From assembly GCA_028551475.1 (NCBI GenBank), contig CM052361.1:5835501-5899500 (forward strand): a DNA stretch of 64,000 nt, in the 5' to 3' direction. Positions 37,338-48,634 of the stretch are shown here, in pieces (position 1 is the stretch's first letter; each line of letters opens with the position of its first letter). The position numbers were made by a program, and so were the translations under genes. Source of the DNA: Casuarina equisetifolia. Taxonomy: Eukaryota > Streptophyta > Magnoliopsida > Fagales > Casuarinaceae. The notes below the pieces were generated by a model. It had not been told where the DNA came from. It was given only the letters and a program-made list of their open reading frames with translations, and ran no database searches.

Positions 37338-37620
37338 ATGCTTTTAGGTGTCTTTTCAGGCTGGTTGAAAGAAATATTGAATGAGTTTTTTGAAGCCATC
37401 GTGAATCAAATTGCTTGTACAAAAAAAAGAAAAAAAAAAGTTTTCCGATAGCAAATTAGAAGAAGACAATCTAAGGTCGGACAAAACAGAAAGAAAAACA
37501 TGACGGGCCGACTGAAGGACAAACAACAGAGATTTACTAGAAAATTATTAAAATCAATGATGACTAATTTTATAAGAAATATCCCATCAAATTGTACGTA
37601 GTGTTCTCTTAGTAAAAATC

Positions 37621-38060
37621 ATGTTTACCACATTATTAATACATAATCACATGTTCCCCAAAACTAGTCAATTTCAATATTTAGAGGCCTACTCTTGTAA
37701 ACTTTTTTTTGTGGATGCAAGTATTATATTGCTTTTAATGATGATTATTCTAAATTTTCTTATTTTAATCCTTTCCAAACTTAAGGACCAATTCCCATCA
37801 ATTTTTCAATCATATCTTAAATTTGTGAAACTACAACTAACATTCAAAATAAAAACAATTCAATGCAATGGTGCCGTAGAATTTGTCACATCAACTTTTT
37901 TGGCTTTTCTCCAACAACATGACATACAACAAAGACTCTTGAATTCTTATTTTCCATTTCAATGTTGTGCATATCATGGAGGTATTTAACAATAGTTGGT
38001 GCCCCAAAACATAGTGCCATAACGCATAGATACAACCAATGAGCCCATTTGAGTGTTGAA
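37621..38060 (+). mobile_element. Ty1-copia integrase core remnant
   Basis: The + frame at 37621-37989 contains LFFVDASI, then KLKDQFPSIFQSYLKFVKLQ, IKTIQCNGAVEF and FLAFLQQHDIQQRLLNSYFP. This matches the integrase core of plant copia elements: first Asp block, F..F...VE.Q...KIK..QSDGG.EF, then L..HGI.H..SCPYTPQQNG. The second catalytic Asp is replaced (CNG for SDG) and the frame ends just after the expected HG region. Reverse transcriptase is absent. It is a decayed, inactive fragment. Confidence 0.7.
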
Positions 38061-38593
38061 AAGAAATTTAATCTCTGATACAATTAACTTTGGAAATATT
38101 TTGTAGAGAACAGAACTCCATGCATTTTGCATTATACCCTCCTTCCACTTTATAAAGATTACCACTTTTATTATATTTTATGAAAACATCCACTGTCAAT
38201 AGATTTCCATTAGCCACCAGTGGATTCTGTAACAATAAAATACAACCCCGGTAAAAGTGAAAAAGGCCCCATATTATATGACCGTTGAGGCCTTCTGAGC
38301 GTTCTCGGCTACCCCACCGGAGCAGTTCCTTGGCTTTTTATCTGCTGTCCTATCCCACTTCTTCAGTTTTCACCTCGTTAAAAACGCACGTATATCTGCA
38401 CAACGAGAAAACTCCAAGGCGATCGTACCAACACAACGGAAAAAAGGTGACAACGGCTATTAGATAATAAATTGTTGTCCTGGAGCTTGGGCATCTTTTC
38501 TCTGTCAAATTCTATGTAAGTTTTCTTTAGCCGTCAGATCGACCAGGGACAACTTTCCACGTGGGCTGTGGGCACCGCTCTTGACCTCTGTCT

Positions 38594-38600
38594 TATATAG
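38594..38600 (+). promoter_or_regulatory. TATA box of the GH17 glucanase gene
   Basis: TATATAG lies 128 bp before the start codon at 38722. A start of transcription near 38625 would give a leader of about 100 nt. Confidence 0.5.
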
Positions 38601-38721
38601 TTCCTCACTTTACTGTCTTCATTTAGTTGTTTTTCCACTCTTACACTCTTCTCAGACCACTTTTTCTCTCTCCCTTGTTGGATTTCTTCAGATTCTCTAA
38701 GTGGGTTACCAGTGAAGCGCA

Positions 38722-41686
38722 ATGGCTTTGCTTGTTCTTCTTCTTGTTCTAGCAGCTTCTGCAGTTGCTGCTGATGACGGTACCTTCCTTTCCTGTGATG
38801 CATGAGTTATTCATTTTCTCTGTTAACAGTGCTTGATTTGTTTGTAGCTTTCGCTTATGATTACAATGTTTTAGTTGTTTCTTAGAGTTTGTAGTGTGCT
38901 GAAATTGTCTGAGGGCTTAGTCCGTGTTTAGCCTCCTCTTTGGAGGATTTCCTAGCGTGGGAGTTTTTTGTGCACAGTTTCCTCTTCCTCTTCTTCTTCC
39001 TGTTCGTCTTCTTCTTCTTTGTCTTTTTGGGTTCCAAAGTCTTTTTGTCTTCTTGCCTATTGAGGTTTAGTGGGTCAAATATTAAAAGCGAAATAAAGGA
39101 TGAAAGAAAGGGAATGAGGAGGTAGGAGTCTGAGATATATACCCGGAGCTTTGTTCTTAAATAATCCATCGAGCATTTATTGAAGATGTATCTGATACAA
39201 AGGAGTATAAATGACAATGACGGGAGCTTTGTTCAACACCATTGCCATTGTCCCTGAGTTTTTTGTTTTTCTCTTTGGTGTCCCTCTTCTGCTTTTAATG
39301 CCTTAAAAGATGTAAAATAGAATGGTACTGTTTTTTGACCAAGTGTCTTCCAGCTCATGAGGCATTTCTTCCAAGGATAAACCCGTTTTATCCTTTCTTT
39401 ATTAATTATAGCCTTTGCCTTGGTTGTGTCAAATGATCAAGGGTTGAAGAATTTAGGCACTTTTGCTGCTTGGGACATAGACCTTGTCGAAGTTATTGGC
39501 GCTGCATTCTGTGAACATATATCTATTCATTCTTCCTACTTTCGGTCGTGAATGCGTATAAGTGTTGCTTTTTATAAAATTAGCTGCTGCAAGTTCAATA
39601 CAACTACAGCACCAATGATTTCTTTAACCCCACATCCATTAGCAAATTTTCTTTATTCGATGGAGGCATCCTATATTTTTGTCATTATAATAATCACTCC
39701 ATTCCCTCCTTGGGGCCATTTCTTTTCCCACTATTGCCGCTAGCTGGATTTGTATTGTGTGCTGTGCAACATTTGATATTGTATTTTGTGTCAGTCATTA
39801 CTGATGCTAATGCTTCATCATTTGAAAGCCTTGTTTTTCTCGTCATCTTTAAGCCAAACATTGTCTAACAGTTTGTGTTGTGCTACTTTCCAGAAAATAT
39901 GCTCACTTGTTCATTGCATCTAGTCATGCTTCTTGCACAAACTATGGAGATTTATGTTTGAAGTAAATGCAAATTTACTATGGTTGTTGTTTCATTTGGG
40001 CAGATGCATTTGTCGGCGTGAACATAGGAACAGACCTCTCAGACATGCCGCACCCAACTCAAGTAGTGGCTCTCCTCAAAGCTCAGCAAATCCGACATGT
40101 CCGCCTATATAATGCTGATCGGGCCATGCTTCTTGCTCTTGCAAACACGGGCATCCAAGTCATGGTCTCTGTCCCTAATGAACAACTCCTTGGTATCGGT
40201 CAATCAAACGCCACTGCCGCCAACTGGGTGTCCCGCAATGTTGTGGCACATTACCCTGCCACCAACATCACATGCATATCTGTTGGTTCTGAAGTGCTAA
40301 CGACCGTTCCAAATGTAGCAACGGTCCTTGTCAGTGCCCTCAAGTTCATTCATTCAGCCCTTGTGGCATCCAATCTGGACCGTCAAATTAAAATTTCAAC
40401 ACCTCTTTCATCCAATATTATCCTCGATTCATTTCCTCCTTCCCAAGCCTTCTTTAATCGCTCATGGAATCCAGTCCTGGTCCCCATGTTGAATTTCTTG
40501 CAGTCCACAGGCTCGTATTTCATGCTCAACATCTACCCCTACTATGACTATATGCAGTCCAATGGGGTAATTCCCTTAGATTATGCACTCTTCAAGCCTC
40601 TTCCTCCAAATAAAGAAGCTGTTGATGCTAATACACTTCTCCATTACTCCAATGTCTTTGATGCGATGATTGATGCAGCATACTTTGCCATGGGTTTTCT
40701 GAATTTCACTAACATTCCTGTTATAGTGACAGAGTCAGGATGGCCCTCCAAAGGTGATTCTAAGGAACCTGATGCGACATTAGAAAATGCCAACTCCTAT
40801 AATAGCAATCTGATAAGGCATGTGCTGAACAAAACTGGAACCCCCAAGCACCCTGGGATTGCTGTTTGTACCTATATTTATGAGCTCTATAATGAGGATA
40901 TGAAACCTGGACCACTCTCGGAGAAGAACTGGGGATTGTTTGATGCGAATGGATCACCCATCTACATTTTACACCTAACAGGGTCAGGAATGGTCTTAGC
41001 AAATGACACCACGAACCAAACTTACTGTACTGCAAAGGATGGTGCTGATCCAAAGATGCTGCAGGCAGCATTAGATTGGGCTTGTGGACCTGGCAAGGTG
41101 GACTGCTCATCTTTGTTACAGGGAGAACCATGCTATGAACCAGACAATGTGTTTGCACATGCGACTTATGCTTTTGACTACTACTATAATAAGATGGGAA
41201 GGGCTCCTGACTCCTGTAATTTCAACGGGGTGGCTGCGATCACCACCACAGATCCAAGTAAGATCACACCCTAAAGAAAGCAGAATGCCCGTTTTCATTC
41301 GTTTCTTAGTTTATGTTTTTATTTGAGTTCTCAGGTCTTGTGACAATGCAATAATGAATTTCCAAGTTCTAATAGTTTTGTTGATTCAATGATGTAGGTC
41401 ATGGTTCTTGTATATTTCCCGGAAGGTAAAACTTCAAAGTTCTTTGTCAAACCTTAATTTTCAATATGTGTACGTTTACTATCCTGGATGGGCGACTAAG
41501 ATGCTTTCATTTGTTCTGTTGATCGGTGCATGCAGTCTTGGCAAGAATGGCTCCCTGGCAAATATCACAGCTCCATCCATGAATTCCACAAGTTTGGAAT
41601 CTTCCAGCCACAGCATTCACATAAGTGATTTAACCGGCATCCTCATGGTTATCAGATTTCTAATATTGAATCTAGTCTTCTTGTAG
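38722..41686 (+). CDS. GPI-anchored endo-1,3-beta-glucanase (GH17 + X8/CBM43)
   Basis: Four exons: 38722-38779, 40004-41257, 41398-41425 and 41536-41686, giving 496 residues with all junctions GT-AG and in frame. Residues 1-17 are a signal peptide (MALLVLLLVLAASAVAA). The GH17 barrel follows from about residue 20: the proton donor is Glu116 in ISVGSEV and the nucleophile Glu263 in VTESGWPS. A Cys-rich X8/CBM43 domain runs from about 360 (QTYCTAK) to about 440, ending SHGSCIFPG across the tiny third exon. A Ser/Asn-rich linker and a hydrophobic C-terminus (RFLILNLVFL) predict a GPI anchor. The enzyme should hydrolyse callose at the plasma membrane, cell wall or plasmodesmata. The closest Arabidopsis gene from memory is At1g66250 (glucan endo-1,3-beta-glucosidase 2), next to MYB20. 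An internal ATG at 39967 lies in the intron and lacks the signal peptide, so it was not used as start. Confidence 0.95.
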
Positions 41687-41820
41687 ATGGCGTTAGGTTT
41701 TGTTGTAATCTATTATTGCAGCCTTCATTCAGTGAGTTTTGAGATGGATGGTTCTTGGAGGAGCTTTTTCTTCTTTTTCTCCTTTTGAGATTGTTCAGTT
41801 AGTGAACAGGGTAGATTAGA

Positions 41821-43171
41821 GAAAACGGACCAATCAATTTTGTACAGAACAAACTGAATGGCCTGCAATGTGTTGGATTTCTACATTGTTATTCTTTCAA
41901 TTGAATTATCACCCATGTGGGACCCTGCAACTTTGCTTAAACTGCATCTTGTCCTTTACATCCAAAATGTGTCAATTCTCAGATAAACTGGCTTGTGCTA
42001 ATCAAAATATGCATTTCCAACAGAAAACAAAGAATTTGTTGTGATTTTAAAGTAATTGTGTTTGTTATGTTAACAAGTCTAAGCATTTTAACTCAGTGAT
42101 TAGGTTTAATATATATTTGATATCAAATCTAACTCTATATTTTAAGTTACTAGGTCAATAAATGTAGGTCTTTTGATTTGATAATTAGGCTTGTTATAGA
42201 ATTATTTTAGAAAATGGGTAGGGTGAAATTTTCCTATCAATGTGCCTATTCTAAAAATATGAACTTATTTAAAGAAAACGGACCAATCAATTTTGTACAG
42301 AACAAATTGAATGGCCTGCAATGTGTTGGATTTTTACATTGTTATTCTTTCAATTGAATTATCACCCATGTTGGACCCTACAACTTTGCTTAAATTGCAT
42401 CTTGTCCTTTACATCTGAAATGTGCCAATTCTCAGATAAATTAGCTTGTGCTAATCAAAATGTGCATTTCTAACAAAAAATAAATAGTGCGTTATGATTT
42501 AAAAGTAATTGAGTTTGTTATGTCAACAAGTCTAAGCATTTTAACTTAGTGATTGGGTTTAATATATTTGATATCAGAGATAACTCTATATTTTAAGTTA
42601 CCATGTCAATAAATGTAAGTCTTCTGATTTGATAATTAGGCTTGTTATAGAATTATTTTAGAAAATGGGTGGGGTAAAATTTTCCTATCAATGTGCCTAT
42701 TCTAAAAATATGAACTTATTTAGAGAAAACAAACTAATCAATTTTGTACAGAACAAATTGAATGGCTTGCAATGTGTTGGATTTTTACATTGTTATTCTT
42801 TTAATTGAATTATCACCCATGTTAGACTTTGCAACTTTGCTTAAACTGCATCTCGTCCTTTACATCCAAAATGTGCCAATTCTTAGATAAACTGGCTTGT
42901 GCTAATTAAAATGTGCATTTCCAGTAAAAAACAAAGAGTTCATTATGATTTAAAAGTAATTGAGTTTGTTATGTTAATAAGTCTAAGTATTTTGACTAAA
43001 TGATTGGGTTTAATATTTGATATTAAAGTTAACTCTATTTTTTAAGTTACCATGTCAATAAATGTAGGTCTTTTGACTTGATAGTTAGGCTTGTTATAGA
43101 ATTATTTTAGAAAATGGGTGGGGTGAAATTTTCCTATCAATGTACCTATTCTAAAAATATGAACTTGTTTA
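41821..43171. repeat. Three tandem copies of a ~450-bp unit
   Basis: Units start at 41821, 42274 and 42724, each with GAAAACRRACYAATCAATTT, and contain TTGTTATTCTTT.AATTGAATTATCACCCATG and AAAATGGGTRGGGT. Each ends TCTAAAAATATGAACTT; the last ends near 43171. The first unit begins 134 bp after the glucanase stop codon, so it may include part of that gene's 3' untranslated region. Copies differ by scattered substitutions and small indels, roughly one in ten to fifteen bases by eye. No open frame is present. Confidence 0.95.
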
Positions 43172-44687
43172 TGCTACCTTTAATTCCTAATAAATACTAG
43201 AAAATTATTAATATAATATGATAATTTTATAATATCAATATAATTTATTGTCTTGAATCCAATTCTTGACAAATCCACATAAAAGTACTCAAGATAATAT
43301 ATATATAAGAAAAGGATATATATTTTTTGAAAAAATACGGAAACTAATGTGAAATAAAATTCTTGTAGGGGGCGCCATCGAAAGTTTAAAATAGTGGCTC
43401 GCTAAATATGTAATTTGTGGAGAAAATTGTGGTTAAATTAAAAATAGTGCATTTCGCAAACCCTAATGGTCCCCATCTATAAGAATCAACTTTCATACAG
43501 ATCCCATTAGCCACTCTTCTTCTCTGGTATTCTTCCTTTCCCTACTTCGTGGGAATTGTTTTCTTTTGGTCCATAATCCTTCTGTGAAGGGCATCATACT
43601 ATGATCCTCATTGCTTATCGATGGCTATAGGGGATACGAAGAGATGCGAAATAGATTCTTGGGTACCTCTGGACTGGTGGATTCCCGATTTACAATGGAT
43701 TCTACCCTTTTCTCGTAGGTTCTATATCTCTTCTTTTTCCAAATAATCTTGGATCTCGGAAATCACTAGTTTTATAGAAAGGATTCTGCTTTTTGGGGTG
43801 TCTGTGTTGGGCTGCTCTATGATGATTGATTTTGCTTTAACCACACTGAAGAGGGATCGAGATTGGGTTTTGATTTTCTTTGGTTAGAGCCAAGGGAGGC
43901 ACTCTTTGTGCTTGGTGGGTGCTTGATGACTCTTTTTTCTATGGCTAGGAGGTTAATTCCTCTTCTCATAGAGAAAAGATGAAGGCTTTCGTCAAGCATT
44001 TGAAGTGCGTCCGGCTTAAACTAAAGAGGGTTATACCGCTTCAAGATCTCTCAGGTGGAAAACATTGGCCTTTCAACTGAGAGCAACCTAACAGTATATC
44101 TTGTTTATTTTCAAATTTCTTATCTTGAACTTTGTTTAATTTAACTCCCATCGTGATCTTAATCGCTAATTGATTTTGGGGCACGCATTTGCCTCCATTC
44201 TGCTTCCCCATGAAGAAGCTCTGGTGGTTTTGAATTTGACAAGTGCTTGTTGATTTTAAGACCTTTGAAACATAGGCCCTAGATATCAAAGTCGTGATGA
44301 ATACTCACGGAGTCATTGATTGCCAACCATATCTACCCTGCTGCCATGTCAGGCCTAGGAGTCTCTAACTTTCTGTGGTAGAACTTGCAAGACTGACAAG
44401 CACAAGTTTCCATCCCAACATGGCGGATAACAATACTTTTCATAATTAATGAAGGAAACGGGCTTTGCATTGTCAAGATAACAACATGGCGGATAACAAT
44501 ACTTTTAAGCCTGTGTTTGTAGCTAAATCCCATGTGTAAAAATATCATAAAAACTTAAATCATTGTAAATCTTAGAAGCTTAAGTTATGACCACTCATAG
44601 GTTGTACAAAACAAATTATTCTCAGTACGTGAGCCTTAAGCATTGAGGTATAACACTTTTATACCCTTGTTCTTTTAGACAATTGAA
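43172..44687. other. Intergenic, no gene recognised
   Basis: The stretch between the 450-bp array and the GDSL gene has no supportable coding frame. It includes the 3' flank of the GDSL gene and a small direct repeat at 44416-44506. Confidence 0.5.
44416..44506. repeat. Two identical 25-bp direct repeats
   Basis: CAACATGGCGGATAACAATA followed by CTTTT occurs at 44416-44440 and again at 44482-44506, 66 bp apart, 180-270 bp past the GDSL stop codon. Confidence 0.9.
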
Positions 44688-46450
44688 TCAACGAGACGGG
44701 GATGGGGCAACAGAAGGCCCGGCAGAAAATAGGCGGGAGAAAAGTTTTTCAGCAAGTACTGCATTTGCTGCATCAGACGGATGGAATGCATCCCAGAACA
44801 CATAATCCTTGCGGTTGCTGCATAACTTGGAGTTAGGCATACATAACCCTCCAAGTTGTGTATCCACATTGCAGCACGATGTATTGGAAATCTTAAAACC
44901 TGCAGAAGAAAAAGCGTTACATTAAATACATTCTTTCCATTGTCAATTTGCCTCTTTCATGGACAAAAGTAGAGTTGGGGTTTACCGTAGGTACCAGGAT
45001 TTTCGATCAAATCCAGAACATCGGCGTATGTGTCTGCAAATATCAGTCTTGCACTGGGGAGCCGCCCGTTCAGAGAGTCCATTAGCTTTTCTACTTTAGA
45101 GTTGAATTCCAGAACCCATTGATTGACTCGCTTCAAGCATTGGCCTGTCTTTGATTTCACCCTCTGAGAAGGGATGCAGCCGAGGGGTCCAAGACCATGA
45201 AAGACCATCTTTCGTGCTCCTAGTTGGTAAAGCCTCTGATATAACAAGTGCAGGTTTTTAGTGCTATTTGGCTTACTAAGTAACTGAATGTTAGAAGCTA
45301 ATCATGGTATTCAAACTCGTCTGTGTTTCCTTGCAATGTCTTGATAGTCTTAACAACATAATGGTCTTGTTATCCCATATAAACACATTTTAGAGGAGAA
45401 AAAAAAAGAACATGCCAAACAGGGAATTAAATTTTTACCGATAGTTGACTTTCTAAGGTGGAGAGTAAGAGTTCCATAAATTCATCTGGGGTGTACTGTT
45501 GGCCGTCTGCTAAAAAGGGTTGCAAGAAATTGTTGACAAAATCGTTACTTCCTGAAATATAACACGAATAAAAAAATATTAGCACAGAAAATGACCTCCT
45601 TATTCGAAAATAGAAGAGAAGTATTCTTAATATGCAACTTTGTTGGCATTTTCGACAAGTTTGTTGCTTTCTGACAAAAACACTTTGAAAATGGAACCAT
45701 AAGGCACTGGGAGAATGATAATAGTACCCATTCCAATAAAGTACATGGCTTCATTGATGAGCTTGTTGCCAGCCACTTCTCCTATTTTAGTCTTAATAAC
45801 TTCCTTGGTCTTTGCGAAGTAATCGATTTGATCATCAAAGGACAACCTCTGAATCTACAATGCATAAAACGAGGAAAAGAGAGTTTAGAATATGATCAGC
45901 AATGTAATATAGTGTGGTTTATTCAACTTCAAAACAAAATGAGTCCTTTAAAGAATGTGTTCTTACAAAATAAAGTCCAGTATCATTGAGAATTCCCGCC
46001 CCGCCTGATGCATAACTAACCCCTTTGAGGAGTGCATCATCATTTGGTGACAAAGAAAGATAAGGTGGTGGGGATGAAATCCCAAGCTTTTCAGCTGCAT
46101 AATCAGAACAAACATGTTGCAGTTAATCAAGAACGTTCATTAAGTCTGTTTTAACCACCAAAAACCATGCACAAAAGAGAGCATAACAAGAAGCAAAACA
46201 TCTGTAATTTAAGGTAATAATTACATATAATGTCACCAATCGTCCTCCCATTTGTGAACCTTCCAGTGGCCTGCCCTCCAAAATAATCGACGCCATACCA
46301 CGGGTAATTTGATTTCGCAAGAGAATATTGCATATGGTTGTTGTTTCCAACTTCTGTTAAGGAGTCACCAAAGATATATGTGACCAGGTCTGCAGATGCC
46401 ATGACTATTGAAGCCGCCAGGATCAATGCAGCGAAAGCCAGTCCTGCCAT
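44688..46450 (-). CDS. GDSL esterase/lipase, secreted
   Basis: Six minus-strand exons: 46450-46225, 46094-45967, 45854-45728, 45551-45439, 45235-44986 and 44899-44688, giving 351 residues in one frame across all junctions. Residues 1-20 are a signal peptide. The catalytic Ser30 is in FGDSLTEVGNNN (block I). TGRFTNGRTIGDII, YASGGAGILN and GSNDF (161-165, block III) follow. The catalytic Asp318 and His321 are in FWDAFHPSD (block V), and GLGPLGCIPSQ is typical of plant members. Length and the six-exon layout fit the SGNH-hydrolase family. The product should be an extracellular ester hydrolase acting on lipids, cutin or wall esters; the substrate cannot be read from sequence. It most resembles At5g37690 from memory. 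Confidence 0.95.
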
Positions 46451-46505
46451 TTTTCACCTTTCTCTCACTTGTGGGGTGTGAAATGAGCGACCCACAATCA
46501 CGTAG

Positions 46506-46512
46506 ATTTATA
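46506..46512 (-). promoter_or_regulatory. TATA box of the GDSL gene
   Basis: On the minus strand, TATAAAT lies about 56 bp before the start codon at 46450. This implies a short leader of roughly 25-30 nt. Confidence 0.45.
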
Positions 46513-46519
46513 GAACCTA

Positions 46520-48634
46520 CAGGAACTGTGCATGATCGCTGTAAGTCATGCCCAATTCCTCAAGTTTGCCCATATTAGGTGATAATATTCAAAACCACGG
46601 AATATGCAAGTGGTGTGAGCCTGAAAAATTCTTTTCATTTGGTTGAGTGCACTTCTAGATTTGGGGTTTATAGCCCCTCTCTACAGGCGTTGGCCAACTC
46701 ACATTGCTGGGTCAGCAGAGTTAGTTTTGTTAGGTCCTTTTTTATCTTGGCGTGAAAATGGCAATGATCTTAAATACTAATGAGTCCAAGCCGCTCCAAG
46801 GACAACACAAGTGTGCTTCTAATAACGCAAGCCTTCCTTCTCTGGACTCTTCCTCCGCCACGTTTTCTTGATTCACTTGCTTAACAAGTTGCCTTCAATT
46901 ACGATCAACCATCACGCAAGTCGGCTAATACGTTCTACACATGACAATGTTTGGCTTTCTGTCTTAGATGGTGTACTAGCCTAGGGTAATGGCTTTCTCA
47001 AAGGTAGCTCCTGACAATATGCCCGGGCGTCTGCTGTAGGTGGGGGACAAGAGGGGTTGATGGTAGAGAAGACCCAACAATCCCCTCCCCCACAGCAATC
47101 AGCCAACCGGCTCTTATACTACATGTTAAGAAAACAAAGCAATAAAACACCGAGAACAAGCAAAATACAACACAGTAACCAATCAGGGAGAATGAAACAG
47201 GAAAGATACATTTATGTCGATACCAAAGAACAATCTTTCACTAAATGATAGGACAAACAATACAGGTTTAGGTCATCCAATTTTCACAATTTCTACAATT
47301 TTACAACTGCCTTTCTCTCTATAATTAATGACCCTAATTAACTGGCTAGAGAACCTAATGAAACCTAATAGATGGATATGTCCTGATTTTTCTTTAGTCC
47401 TTTGTCAAAGTAATTGCTCTTCGTGGTGCTCAACGTTTTTAATTACTGGTTGCATCTTTCTTGCACTGCTTGCTTTACATTTTCTCTCGGCATTGTTGAA
47501 TTTCCAAAACTACTTGTATTTTAAGAGAATCGATCTCTGGATTTGATCTTATTGTTTAGGTTGTTGGGTTTGTTCTATTACACCCACTCACGGTCCCAGG
47601 ATTCTGATCTGTATGTAAACTTTGTCAACCTCAAATCAGCAACCACTTATGAAGGACACGACAATTAGGGGATCTTTAACAGCAAATGTTCCCACCGACG
47701 ACATCCATTGGCCGGCAGGCAAGCAAGTTGCATCAATGAAACCATTTTGTTTCTTGGAATTGCAATCAAAACGTAGACCGACAACTGCAACGAGTGTTCG
47801 ATGAGTATGGTTTGTTTATACCGTAGACTGATTATTAAGAACAAAAGCAACATCCTCTGGCTGACTTGTCTAGTACAATTCTTGAGAAATGGAAAACAAA
47901 GCAATACTGAAGAGCTGGCAATCAGGAGGAGCAGATGATTGCTGGTACAGACTTGCCTACCCGAATAGAGGTAAAGGGTAAAACCAAGATGCAAGTGGAA
48001 GTGGTTGAAGCATATATATCTCATTCCAAAACCAGCTGCCAGATTTGCACAATTAGAGATGACTGAGAATATTCTTGGTAGGGCCCCAGCTGAAAGTACC
48101 AAGCCTTCTGTCAAGTGACCCAAGAGACAAATCACAGGAAAAGCTCACTATGCTTTCAGATTTATAGCAGAGGGGAGCAGGATCCATCAAAATGGTGAGC
48201 ACCAAAAAGTCAAAATCATTGATAAATTGCTGGACATTCCATCGCCAATGGGCAACAAACCAAGGAAATAAGGGAATGAACAACAGAACTAAATGACATG
48301 AATATTATTGCCATCGCATATCAACAGCTCAACTTGGAAATACTGGTACATGAATTTATGAAATTAGTTTCTTCATGCCAAAAAATAGATAAAAGTGAAC
48401 TACAGACTAGCCACCCTCCTAATGAGTGACACAATGCTCATACGGCTGCATTTTACCCTCCAAAACATGTGGTTTCAATTATCTTACAGTAGAGATCACA
48501 TGATATTCTACCGGGGACTGAGTTAAACATATAAAGTACTGATTGCTTCTGTACAAGAACATGTTCCCGACGGCCTCTTTGACCTCCCTTTTTATTGATA
48601 AGTGGCCCCAACAGGATCTAACCAATCTAATCAC
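46520..48634. other. Promoter of the GDSL gene and 3' flank of NFU; no other gene seen
   Basis: The left part is the upstream region of the GDSL gene and the right part the 3' flank of NFU. A 156-codon minus frame (47665-48135) is Leu-rich, matches no family I know, and is probably chance or part of a long untranslated region. Confidence 0.45.

Noticed and set aside
47665-48135. 156-codon minus-strand frame between the GDSL and NFU genes
   Set aside because: No family resemblance; most likely 3' flank of NFU.
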